8,229 nt of DNA from Microcaldota archaeon (GTDB taxonomy: Archaea > Micrarchaeota > Micrarchaeia > Micrarchaeales > Micrarchaeaceae), in assembly GCA_021827955.1 (NCBI GenBank), contig JAKATY010000018.1, forward strand, positions 1 to 8,229, given 5' to 3'. Positions 1 through 6,453 of this stretch are shown piece after piece; the stretch's first letter is position 1; every line of letters starts with the position of its first letter. The translations under genes were made by a program, and so were the position numbers. The notes under the pieces are model-generated. The model was not told the DNA's origin. It made no database searches and saw only the letters and a list, made by a program, of their open reading frames with translations.

Positions 1-282
1 CGCCTGCACAGCATAATACGCGAATCTCGGATCACTGAAATCCTTTGAAGAGACAAGCCCAGCTATATCGCCAAGTAGCTGCTTCGATTCCTTTTCCATG
101 CCGTTATGCAAATGAGTTATGGCCTGCGCCGAAAGCCGGATTATCTCCCTGCTGAGATCTGAAACTTTGTCAAAGGCATCTTGCTTGGCCTTCAGGTATT
201 TGGCTGTGTCAAAAACCTCCGAGGAGAATGCTTCAAAATCTCTTGCTTCTGCTTTCGCCTTTCCTTTAGCTCCCCTTTCCAT
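1..282 (-). CDS. Translin-family nucleic-acid-binding protein, N-terminal 94 residues (cut by the window edge)
   Basis: Codons run in frame from an ATG at 282 to the left edge, giving 94 residues; the C-terminal half lies outside. The predicted protein is helical and charged. It carries the archaeal translin signature: SREIIRLSAQAITHLHNG at about residues 42-59, then an acidic helix, then DPRFAYYAVQA at 84-94, where the family usually continues with an LQEY-like helix. Translin/TRAX proteins form barrel-shaped oligomers that bind RNA and single-stranded DNA, and some members are RNases; archaeal members are often listed only as predicted RNA-binding proteins. The metal-binding acidic residues of nuclease-active members would mostly lie beyond the edge, so activity cannot be judged. 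The start is supported by an in-frame TAA at 303-301 and a GGGGAT ribosome-binding site about 5 nt upstream. It follows the ogg gene by 34 bp on the same strand and is probably co-transcribed. Confidence 0.82.
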   Translation of the reverse strand, partial: MERGAKGKAKAEARDFEAFSSEVFDTAKYLKAKQDAFDKVSDLSREIIRLSAQAITHLHNGMEKESKQLLGDIAGLVSSKDFSDPRFAYYAVQA

Positions 283-316
283 AAAAATCCCCTGCGCAAT
301 TTAGCATTGTTTTTGG

Positions 317-1177
317 TCATCTAAGATAGTGCATGCCATGCCAATAAAGATACTGCTGCGCATATCCCGCCAAACCATCCCAGCGCTCTTCGGCAAACTT
401 GTGTATTTCTTTTATTGTCTTCTTCCTTTTATTAAAATATATGTTTTCAACTGTTCTTTTTATCCACGTGTCTATAGGAAACGCCTCGAGCTTGCCATAG
501 CCCATAAGCGCTATGCAATCTGCGACCTTGTCCCCTACACCGCGCATCTCCAGAAGCGCCTCCTTGAGCTTTTCATAGTTCTTGCCCATGAGGTCGTGGA
601 GATTTATGTTGTTTGTGCAGTACTCGGCCGTGGTCTTTATGTATTCGGAACGGAAGCCGGCTCCGCATTTCCAGATATCTTGTATAGAAGCGCTTGCGAG
701 AGACTGCGCTTCTGGAAAACTCTTGCCGATAACCTTGCCATCGTAGACTATTTCTGAGCCGAATCTGTCCATCAGCCTTTTTATTATGAGGCGTATGCGC
801 TTTATGTTGTTGAACTGTGAAACAAGGAAAGAGAGTGTGGTTATCCATGGATCGTTAAACGTGAGCCGCATGCCCACATATCGCTGCGTCGCTTCCGCCA
901 TGAAGGGATCTGAGGCTATACTCTTATAGATTTTGCCCATGTCATCTTTTAGCCTAAAAATCCTTTTTGCTTCTGCAACACCGAACTTCGTATCTCCGCG
1001 CACGCCCTTTATGTAAAATATGCCTGACTTGGAATCGCCTTCAAGCTTCAGCGAAACCATGCTGTGCCCATAGGGAAAGGTTATCTCGTTTCCTTCAAAA
1101 TCTGCGTAAAACGACAGTGGCTGCGCGCTCTCGAAAGTGTACTTAAGGCTGAAGTCTCTTGTGCGTATGCCCTCCAT
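317..1177 (-). CDS. ogg: OGG1-type 8-oxoguanine DNA glycosylase / AP lyase (HhH-GPD family)
   Basis: This 286-residue protein should excise 8-oxoguanine opposite C and nick the abasic site by beta-elimination, starting base-excision repair. The N-terminal beta domain (about 1-105) resembles the OGG1/AlkA N-domain. QFNNIKRI at 121-128 matches the asparagine-rich DNA-contact loop of human OGG1. The helix-hairpin-helix MRGVGDKVADCI at 211-222 carries the Schiff-base lysine K217 (K249 in human OGG1). FPID at 233-236 supplies the catalytic aspartate D236 (D268). AGYAQQYLY near the C-terminus places Q274 where human Q315 contacts the base, and Y278 where human F319 stacks. All key residues are present and the length is normal for bacterial/archaeal OGG1. 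The ATG at 1177 has only a weak GGTG-type ribosome-binding site. The gene lies 54 bp after glyS and 34 bp before the translin gene, so an operon is likely. Family assignment is firm; the exact opposite-base preference is inferred. Confidence 0.93.
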   Translation of the reverse strand: MEGIRTRDFSLKYTFESAQPLSFYADFEGNEITFPYGHSMVSLKLEGDSKSGIFYIKGVRGDTKFGVAEAKRIFRLKDDMGKIYKSIASDPFMAEATQRYVGMRLTFNDPWITTLSFLVSQFNNIKRIRLIIKRLMDRFGSEIVYDGKVIGKSFPEAQSLASASIQDIWKCGAGFRSEYIKTTAEYCTNNINLHDLMGKNYEKLKEALLEMRGVGDKVADCIALMGYGKLEAFPIDTWIKRTVENIYFNKRKKTIKEIHKFAEERWDGLAGYAQQYLYWHGMHYLR

Positions 1178-1231
1178 CCAAACACCATGAATTGCAAATA
1201 TGAGGCAAGATACCCATAATTGCTCATGCGT

Positions 1232-2707
1232 TTACGCTATATCGCTTATACGCGCTCTTTCCTGCTTTGTGGTTAGCATGTCCCTTATGGTAACGGTATC
1301 GTCTTCCAGCGTAGTGTAGTCTATTGTTATCGCCTTGTTCACGCCTATTTCGTCGGAACGCGCATACCTCTTGCCTATGCTGCCGGAAGTGCTGTAGAAA
1401 ACCGACTTGCCCCGTTCAAGCAGCATGTCCCTTACATGAATAGCTTTCTCAACAAGCTTGTCGTCTTTCTGCAATGGAAAAACCGCGAAGTCGTACGGCG
1501 ATGTCTTTTCATTAAGCTTAAGCACCTCCCAGCCGCGTTCGTCGCTGTAAAGGGAATTGCTCACAAGCGCCAAAAATAGCCTGTCAAGGCCGATACTCAA
1601 CTCAACGACATGCGGAAGGAGCTTCTTGTTGCCACTCACGACATGCAGCTCCTCTTTCGAAAGAAGCTCGTGATTCCTGAGGTCGTAATCGGTCCTGTAT
1701 GCAAGACCAGAAGCTTCTTCATATTTTTCCCCTATTTTTATCTCGAGATCGACATTGCCTTTTGAATAATGTGGGAGCTCTTCCTTGCTTATCTGCCTGA
1801 AGCGGAAGGTATTTTCTTCAAAACCGAGCCCTAACAGGAACTTCTTCTCTGTGTATAGCAAATATGCGAACAGCTTGTTTGGTATGTCTCCGTTTTTCAG
1901 CAGCGCGGAGAGCTTAATGCTTTTCGCTTCGCTCCCTGAAGCACTGACAAAGGCTATGCTTTCTTCGAACACTGCGTCGCTTATCGGCAAACCGTTTATC
2001 TCAAGAATGCTTTCTTCCGGATCAAAAAAATATTCCAGCTCCATCTGCGAGAATTCGCGCATCCTTATGAGAAAGTTCCTGGGAGAGATCTCATTCCTGA
2101 ACGCCTTTCCAGATTGTGCTATCCCTACAGGCAACTTCAGGCCATAAATCCTGTAAAGGTTCTTGAAATCCAGAAATATTCCCTGTGCGGTCTCGGGCCT
2201 CAGGTAGCCTTCTATTCCGGCAAGCGGCCCTATCTTTGTGGCAAGCATGAGGTTGAACACTTCTACGCCTTCGAGCTTTGCGCCGCATCTTTCGCAGTGC
2301 ACATCCGCGCTCTTGAGCATTGATCTAAGTTCCTCTATCGTGCTGTGCTTTACCTTTTCGAGCGAAACCTTGTCATTTTTCTTAGAATAGTATTCCTCAA
2401 GCACTTTGTCCGTCCGATGGCTATAGCCGCATTTAGGACACACCGTAAGAGGATCGGAAAACGTCTTGAGGTGGCCGCTCGCTTCGAACACCTGCCTTGG
2501 TGAGACTATTGAAGTCTCTACCTCAAGGTTACCCATCTTTTCAACGAAAACGCGGCGCCACTCGGCCTCTATCCTCTTCTTGATCTTCAAGCCTATAGGG
2601 CCGTAATCGTAAAATCCGCCTATCTCCCCGTAAATCTGAGCTGATGGAGCAACTATGCCTCGGCGTGCAATAAGATTTATCACCGCATCAAGACCTTCTT
2701 TCTCCAT
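1232..2707 (-). CDS. glyS: Glycyl-tRNA synthetase, archaeal/eukaryotic homodimeric class II type
   Basis: Charges tRNA-Gly with glycine in the cytoplasm; a class IIa enzyme. Of the 491 residues, GGFYDYGPIGLKIK at 30-43 is the motif 1 region. C90/C93 (CPKC) and C138/C141 (CERC) form a likely zinc site in the insertion typical of this type. YLRPETAQGIF at 168-178 is the glycine/ATP-binding segment. FRNEISPR at 203-210 is motif 2, with MREFSQMELEYFF just after it. HVVELSIGLDRL at 366-377 is motif 3. The HGTP-type anticodon-binding domain starts at about 402 (TSPYDFAVFPL) and runs to the end. The protein is compact compared with many archaeal GlyRS of about 570 residues, having a short insertion and no C-terminal extension. 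Motif 3 usually reads EPS; here it is E369-L370-S371, with the glycine-contacting E and S kept. No clear Shine-Dalgarno precedes the ATG, and two candidate promoters lie upstream. First gene of a likely glyS-ogg-translin operon. Confidence 0.96.
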   Translation of the reverse strand: MEKEGLDAVINLIARRGIVAPSAQIYGEIGGFYDYGPIGLKIKKRIEAEWRRVFVEKMGNLEVETSIVSPRQVFEASGHLKTFSDPLTVCPKCGYSHRTDKVLEEYYSKKNDKVSLEKVKHSTIEELRSMLKSADVHCERCGAKLEGVEVFNLMLATKIGPLAGIEGYLRPETAQGIFLDFKNLYRIYGLKLPVGIAQSGKAFRNEISPRNFLIRMREFSQMELEYFFDPEESILEINGLPISDAVFEESIAFVSASGSEAKSIKLSALLKNGDIPNKLFAYLLYTEKKFLLGLGFEENTFRFRQISKEELPHYSKGNVDLEIKIGEKYEEASGLAYRTDYDLRNHELLSKEELHVVSGNKKLLPHVVELSIGLDRLFLALVSNSLYSDERGWEVLKLNEKTSPYDFAVFPLQKDDKLVEKAIHVRDMLLERGKSVFYSTSGSIGKRYARSDEIGVNKAITIDYTTLEDDTVTIRDMLTTKQERARISDIA

Positions 2708-2747
2708 GTTATCAGTCTAAAACATTTCTGCTTGCAGCACTCCAAAA

Positions 2748-2756
2748 AGTTATACA
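2748..2756 (-). promoter_or_regulatory. Possible proximal TATA element for glyS
   Basis: On the minus strand this reads TGTATAACT. A start about 26 bp downstream would fall near 2726 and leave a leader of roughly 20 nt before the glyS ATG at 2707. The match to the archaeal TATA consensus is modest. It is the nearer of two candidates; the distal one at 2846-2854 is stronger. Confidence 0.3.
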
Positions 2757-2787
2757 GTTAACCAGGCAGATTGACGGCTTATGGTAA

Positions 2788-2823
2788 TTTTGCTCTGCAT
2801 ACGAGCAAAACGGATCTTATCCG
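2788..2823 (-). promoter_or_regulatory. Two abutting perfect hairpins in the glyS upstream region (leader-RNA or operator candidate)
   Basis: TTTTGCTC (2788-2795) and GAGCAAAA (2803-2810) form an 8-bp perfect inverted repeat with a 7-nt loop. The next base begins a second one: CGGAT (2811-2815), loop CTT, ATCCG (2819-2823). Both stems would fold in RNA of either strand. The distal minus-strand TATA box (centre about 2850) predicts a start near 2824, so a glyS transcript from there would begin with these two hairpins, about 117 nt ahead of the ATG. No oligo-U tract follows either stem, so a bacterial-type terminator is unlikely. The structure is seen directly; the regulatory role is inference. 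Confidence 0.45.
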
Positions 2824-2845
2824 CAAGTGAGGTTTAAAATGAAAA

Positions 2846-2854
2846 ATATATAAA
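2846..2854 (-). promoter_or_regulatory. Strong archaeal TATA box upstream of the glyS leader
   Basis: The minus strand reads TTTATATAT within a longer A/T run (2842-2856), a close match to the archaeal TATA consensus. A start about 26 bp downstream falls near 2824, immediately before the paired hairpins at 2823-2788. It is the best promoter candidate for a long-leader glyS transcript or for a small RNA. The core is almost symmetric, so plus-strand initiation near 2876, antisense to the end of the DUF4870 gene, is also possible. Confidence 0.45.
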
Positions 2855-2912
2855 AAGATGGCACATTTCGTTGCATGATAGCATAAGAGGATTTGAACTC
2901 CTGCTGATCAAG

Positions 2913-3212
2913 TTACGCATAAGGCTTGACAAGCTTGCCTATTATGGGCATATTTATATCGTTGCCCTTTCCTGCTTCATACCCGACGTATATGCCGTAT
3001 AACCAAAACAGCAGGCTTATTATTCCAATGAAAGGCAAGAAGCTGAGCACTACTATTACTATGCCGAGTACTATGGACTGCAAGCCGTGAAACCTCATGC
3101 TTTTATCTCCTTTCGCAAGCAAAAAGGCAACCAGCCCGCTGAGCCACGTAAAAAAGTATATTGCGATATATATTATCATATTCCTGTTTTGGGTGCTTTT
3201 TTTGCCAGCCAT
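2913..3212 (-). CDS. Small membrane protein, Tic20/DUF4870-like
   Basis: A 99-residue polytopic membrane protein of unknown function. The N-terminus is basic (KKSTQNR, 4-10). Hydrophobic segments lie at about 12-33, 45-60 and 62-79. Between the first two sits GDKSMRFHGLQSI (35-47), the RFHxxQS-type signature of the DUF4870/Tic20-like family, and the tail NMPIIGKLVKPYA is typical of it. Family members are widespread in bacteria and archaea and no activity is established for the prokaryotic ones. The start is placed at the ATG at 3212, which has AAGGT about 7 nt upstream. An in-frame ATG at 3233 would add 7 residues (MLWQGLF) but has a poorer ribosome-binding site; because the predicted transcription start lies near 3253, it cannot be excluded. 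The gene stands alone: 180 bp from the ATPase stop and 205 bp before glyS, with its own promoter. Confidence 0.8.
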   Translation of the reverse strand: MAGKKSTQNRNMIIYIAIYFFTWLSGLVAFLLAKGDKSMRFHGLQSIVLGIVIVVLSFLPFIGIISLLFWLYGIYVGYEAGKGNDINMPIIGKLVKPYA

Positions 3213-3252
3213 AAACAAACCTTGCCAAAGCATAAACCATTTGCCTAATACT

Positions 3253-3291
3253 GTGCAAGGTATCTACAACCAACAATTATAAACCTTGCAC
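3253..3291 (-). promoter_or_regulatory. DUF4870-gene promoter flanked by a perfect 9-bp inverted repeat (operator candidate)
   Basis: A minus-strand TATA element, TTTATAATT, lies at 3283-3275 and predicts initiation near 3253. Exactly around it are GTGCAAGGT (3253-3261) and its reverse complement ACCTTGCAC (3283-3291), separated by 21 bp and 30 bp centre to centre, about three helical turns. One arm covers the BRE position and the TATA edge; the other covers the presumed start site. A dimeric regulator bound to both arms would block TBP/TFB or the polymerase. The repeat and TATA element are seen directly; operator function is inferred from position. Confidence 0.45.
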
Positions 3292-3392
3292 TACGGCTTT
3301 GTTGAAAAAGTCAAATTTTGTTAATAGAGCTGCATTTAACCGGAAAGATCCACAACCGGAGAAACCTCTGTGTGCTCAGACCTATATGCTTC

Positions 3393-5786
3393 CTACCTTA
3401 TTTTCAGCTTCTTGAAAAGGTATACCTTAAAGAAGTCTAGCCCTACTGCGAAAACTACGCTAACAGCAAGAAGCAGGAATATGGAGTATGCGCTTATCGG
3501 GTATACCATTATTCCGTAATAAGCTATCACAATCCCGAAGATTATCCCTGCTGCCGAAGCGGCCAAAGTCATGGCGCTTGGCCTGCTTCTCCACATGTTG
3601 CTTTTAGTTCTTACGTTGAACAGGTATAACTGATCAGTAACGTCGAACATCAGGAATATAAGGGTCTGGAACCCCAGAATGCCGAGCAACAGGTAATGGG
3701 AGAGAGGAACAAAGGCGAGAGAAAGCAGAAGCAGGAACGACCCCAGAATTAATGACGTTTCTGTTATGCGCTTCGTATTCCATACGTCTGGAGAATGCGA
3801 ATAATCTGCATTGTCTGTAGATAGGGAGATGTTCACTATATCGTTGGTAAATATTAGCAATATCAGCTCGAACGGCTTTATCGCTATAACCCTGAACACA
3901 AGAAGCATTATGGTGAGGAAGAATACTATTTGCACAATCTTGCCTACTTTTACAAGCGTGTATGTCATCATCCTTTCGAATATCCTGCGGCTTTCTTTTA
4001 TCGCTTCGACAATCACATCTATGCCGTCCTTGACCAGCACAAGATCGGCTACGCTTTTTGCCACGTCGGTTGCGCTTGAAACAGCTATGCCTACTTCTGC
4101 CTGCTTGAGCGCAGGAGAATCGTTCACGCCGTCTCCCGTCATGGCGACTCTGTATCCCTTCTTTTGCAGCGCTAGCACTATTTTGTATTTGTCCTCGGGA
4201 AATATGCCTGCAAACCCATCCGCTTTCTCTACCATATCCTCGAAATTGCTGCCCTTTTTGTTCAGGTCGTTAAAGTCTATTATGTTATCTCCTATGCCGA
4301 CTTCTTTGGCGATCTCCTTTGCAATGAATATGTTGTCCCCTGTGAGCATCTTTGTCTTTACTCCTAGTAAATGAAGCTCTTCTATAAGGGATTTGGCATC
4401 CTTTCTCGGCTCATCGCTTAGGGCTATAACTCCGAGCACTTCGCTTCTGCCGCCTGTTTTCATTGAAACGGCAATGGTCCTGAATTTGTTTACCGAAAAC
4501 TCATTTGTTTTTTGCTTGAGCAGCTCGGCATCGCTGCCTTTTATGCCTGAGCCGGCAAGTATCTTTTCAAGCGCACCTTTCGCAACCTCGATGTTCTTCC
4601 CTTTCGAAGAGACCATTGCGCTTGACATCTTTGTTTTTGGCTGGAATGGGGTAAACTTCAAAACCTTGAAGTTTTTCAGGATTATGCCATGCTTGCCGGC
4701 ATATTCTATGACTGCAGTATCTATGGGGTCTTTGTCTTCGATGCGCGATGCCAGAGCGGCGGCTTCCATTACTTCTGCAGGGGTGTGTTTTCTTATAGGG
4801 TACACACTAGCAACACTGAGCTTGTTCTCTGTTATCGTGCCTGTCTTGTCAAAGCATACCACATTCACGGAAGAAGTTTCTTCTATCGCATCCAATTTTG
4901 TTACGAGTATTGATTTCTTCGTGAGCTTTTCCGTGCCAAGGGCCATCGATACAGTAAATGCTGCAGGCAATGCGACAGGCACTGAAGCTATTAGCAGGTT
5001 AAGCGCAAAAATGACCATTGTGCCGGCATCGCTGTGGATTACGTATATGCCGAAAAGTATCATTATTACAGCAAGCAATACGTCTATTATTATCAGATAC
5101 TTTAGCAAACCAAGTATCATGTGCTCAAGATGCAGCTGAGGCTTTGCTTCCTGCACCAGCTTTATAGTGTGACCATAATAGGTATTTGCGGCTATCGCTG
5201 ATACGGCGCACAGTGCTTCTCCCTCAACAACTGTTGAGCCAGAGTAAATCGTAGCTCCAGGCACTTTCTTTGAGGGCAGGGATTCTCCTGTCAGCACGGA
5301 TTGGTCAACCCGCAAGTCGGATTCAGATATTACAACAGCATCAGCGGGCACTATGTCTCCGAGCCTTACGCGTATTACATCGCCCACTACCAATTCGCGC
5401 GCGGGCTTGAGCTTCCATTCTCCTGAACGCAAGACCCTCGCGCTTACGGTTATCCTCTTCTTTAGCAGCTCTATAGAATTGTCTGCCTTGTATTCTTCGA
5501 AAAAGCCCGTTATTGCGTTGAAAACCAGAAGCGCAAATATTATGTACATGTCCGCGTAATGCTTGAGGAAGTAAGTCATAGCTATTACTATTTCAAGCAT
5601 TATTGGTATAGGACCGTAGAACTTTTTCAGGAATTTCAGCGCCTGGCTTTCCTTCTGCTCCTTGATTTCATTGTAGCCGTTTTTTGAAAGCCGCAAAGCT
5701 GCATCTTCCTCACTTAACCCGCTGGAGGTAGTGCCCAATTCGCCCAGGGTTTTTTCAATGTTTTTTTGGCTGCCGGTGTCTTTCAT
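3393..5786 (-). CDS. Plasma-membrane-type proton-efflux P-type ATPase (P3A family)
   Basis: A 797-residue ATP-driven ion pump, predicted to expel protons across the cell membrane. Order of parts: cytosolic N-terminus with a cation-ATPase N-domain (about 10-55); M1-M2 (about 58-98); actuator domain with TGES at 167-170; M3-M4 (about 226-285) with the P3A-type PVALP at 270-274; phosphorylation domain with DKTGT at 313-317 (D313 is phosphorylated); nucleotide domain with KGAL at 403-406; TGDN at 482-485; GDGVND hinge at 551-556; then M5-M10. Two residues point to protons: N90 in M2 and D649 in M6 (FTNDI), aligning with N106 and the essential proton-binding D684 of plant AHA2. No long C-terminal autoinhibitory domain is present, as in other archaeal homologues. 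The ATG at 5786 has a weak AAGG site and faces the Nudix gene across a shared promoter region. A T-rich run at 3310-3304, about 85 nt past the stop, may help termination. Confidence 0.94.
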   Translation of the reverse strand: MKDTGSQKNIEKTLGELGTTSSGLSEEDAALRLSKNGYNEIKEQKESQALKFLKKFYGPIPIMLEIVIAMTYFLKHYADMYIIFALLVFNAITGFFEEYKADNSIELLKKRITVSARVLRSGEWKLKPARELVVGDVIRVRLGDIVPADAVVISESDLRVDQSVLTGESLPSKKVPGATIYSGSTVVEGEALCAVSAIAANTYYGHTIKLVQEAKPQLHLEHMILGLLKYLIIIDVLLAVIMILFGIYVIHSDAGTMVIFALNLLIASVPVALPAAFTVSMALGTEKLTKKSILVTKLDAIEETSSVNVVCFDKTGTITENKLSVASVYPIRKHTPAEVMEAAALASRIEDKDPIDTAVIEYAGKHGIILKNFKVLKFTPFQPKTKMSSAMVSSKGKNIEVAKGALEKILAGSGIKGSDAELLKQKTNEFSVNKFRTIAVSMKTGGRSEVLGVIALSDEPRKDAKSLIEELHLLGVKTKMLTGDNIFIAKEIAKEVGIGDNIIDFNDLNKKGSNFEDMVEKADGFAGIFPEDKYKIVLALQKKGYRVAMTGDGVNDSPALKQAEVGIAVSSATDVAKSVADLVLVKDGIDVIVEAIKESRRIFERMMTYTLVKVGKIVQIVFFLTIMLLVFRVIAIKPFELILLIFTNDIVNISLSTDNADYSHSPDVWNTKRITETSLILGSFLLLLSLAFVPLSHYLLLGILGFQTLIFLMFDVTDQLYLFNVRTKSNMWRSRPSAMTLAASAAGIIFGIVIAYYGIMVYPISAYSIFLLLAVSVVFAVGLDFFKVYLFKKLKIR

Positions 5787-5895
5787 GCGCTTGCCTTATC
5801 TGCGTCTTGACTTTGGTATATGCACGTTTAACCTATTAATTTATTTGCTGCGATAGGATAAATAAAAGTAAAATAAAAGCGAGGAGGTAATAGCT
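5787..5895. promoter_or_regulatory. Divergent promoter region between the proton ATPase and the Nudix gene
   Basis: This 109-bp gap drives two genes in opposite directions. An A/T-rich element at about 5834-5848 can be read as a TATA box on either strand: plus-strand initiation would fall near 5866 and minus-strand initiation near 5815, giving leaders of about 30 nt each way. CCTAT (5832-5836) and ATAGG (5853-5857) form a short inverted repeat around this element. On the plus side AAATAAAAG occurs twice (5860-5868 and 5871-5879), an A-rich 11-bp tandem period ahead of the ribosome-binding site. Divergent promoter function is implied by gene layout; the exact start sites are inferred. Confidence 0.5.
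5881..5888 (+). promoter_or_regulatory. Near-perfect Shine-Dalgarno of the Nudix gene
   Basis: GAGGAGGT lies 7 nt before the ATG at 5896 and matches the complement of the archaeal 16S rRNA 3' end over all eight bases. It is by far the strongest ribosome-binding site in the window, whereas most neighbours show only AAGG or GGTG. It fixes the Nudix start and suggests high translation of the first gene of this cluster. Confidence 0.85.
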
Positions 5896-6435
5896 ATGGC
5901 AAAATATACGAGCAGAAAAGGTCTTGCCTTTTACGAAAATGCCTACGGCAATGGAGCAAAGCTCAGGAAAGTAAGCCTATTGTACCTGCTTGACTCCAAA
6001 AAGGGGCGCGTACTTCTGGCCATGAAAAAAAGAGGATTTGGAGCAGGAAGGCTTAATGGCACTGGAGGAAAACAGGAAAAGGGAGAGAGCATAGAAGACA
6101 CAGCGCGCAGGGAAGCGAAAGAGGAAATAGGCGTTACGCCGATTAACTACAAAAAAGTAGGAACCATACGCTTCTATTTCGATGGAGACCAAGATAAGGA
6201 CTTCAACCAGGAGGTAAACGTTTTCATAGCTAAGAAATGGAGAGGCGAGCCGAAGGAGAGCGAAGAGATGAAGCCCAAATGGTTCCCGATAAGCAGGCTG
6301 CCATACAAGGACATGTGGCAGGACGACAAATACTGGCTTGAAAAGGTACTCATGGGCAAGGAGGTTGACGGAGCCTTCCTGTTCGGAGGCAAAAACTACA
6401 AGGATATATTAGATTTAAGGATAAGCTTTATTTGA
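5896..6435 (+). CDS. Nudix hydrolase of the MTH1 type (probable 8-oxo-dGTP / oxidised-purine nucleotide diphosphatase)
   Basis: This 179-residue protein should hydrolyse oxidised purine nucleoside triphosphates to monophosphates, keeping 8-oxo-dGTP out of DNA. The Nudix box GX5EX7REUXEEXGU is complete at 58-80: G58, E64, R72, E73, E76, E77 and G79. The resemblance to human MTH1 extends well past the box. MKKRGFGAGRLNG at 43-55 keeps MTH1's Lys23 and Asn33 positions (N54 here). SEEMKPKWF at 122-130 parallels SDEMRPCWF. KDMWQDDKYW at 138-147 keeps the W117-x-D119-D120 base-recognition set (W141, D143, D144). It exceeds MTH1's 156 residues through an N-terminal extension of about 25 residues (YTSRKGLAFYENAYGNG) of unknown role. 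It is the first gene of a plus-strand cluster, with 18 bp to the next. Some archaeal Nudix enzymes are ADP-ribose pyrophosphatases, but the WxDD element favours the MTH1 activity. Substrate is inferred from these residues. Confidence 0.88.
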   Translation: MAKYTSRKGLAFYENAYGNGAKLRKVSLLYLLDSKKGRVLLAMKKRGFGAGRLNGTGGKQEKGESIEDTARREAKEEIGVTPINYKKVGTIRFYFDGDQDKDFNQEVNVFIAKKWRGEPKESEEMKPKWFPISRLPYKDMWQDDKYWLEKVLMGKEVDGAFLFGGKNYKDILDLRISFI

Positions 6436-6453
6436 GAGCGGAAGGCGGACATC

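Noticed and set aside
573..848. Alternative-frame ORF of 91 codons on the same strand as ogg.
   Set aside because: It overlaps the conserved helix-hairpin-helix gene out of frame, has a basic, low-information peptide and no ribosome-binding site evidence.
2884..2905. tRNA T-arm-like sequence on the minus strand (AGGAG, TTCAAAT, CCTCT), raising the idea of a tRNA 3' half, split tRNA or integration scar.
   Set aside because: The T stem has an A-C mismatch and a G-U pair, the would-be acceptor strand has no partner upstream, no D or anticodon arm is visible, and the consensus is short enough to occur by chance in a window of this size.
3304..3310. Minus-strand CTTTTTC as a terminator after the ATPase gene.
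   Set aside because: Archaeal termination does use T tracts, but this run is only five T and lies 85 nt past the stop, so it is mentioned with the ATPase and not listed as a feature.
3339..3364. AACCGGA repeated directly in the ATPase-DUF4870 gap, around GATCCACA.
   Set aside because: Only two copies of a short, partly palindromic word; no link to a promoter on either strand.
4393..5139. Long plus-strand open frame (248 codons) antisense to the ATPase, with further ones at 3811-4374 and 1785-2147.
   Set aside because: The peptides are Ser/Ile/Phe-rich with no recognisable domain, and lie wholly opposite well-supported conserved genes; they are codon-bias shadows.
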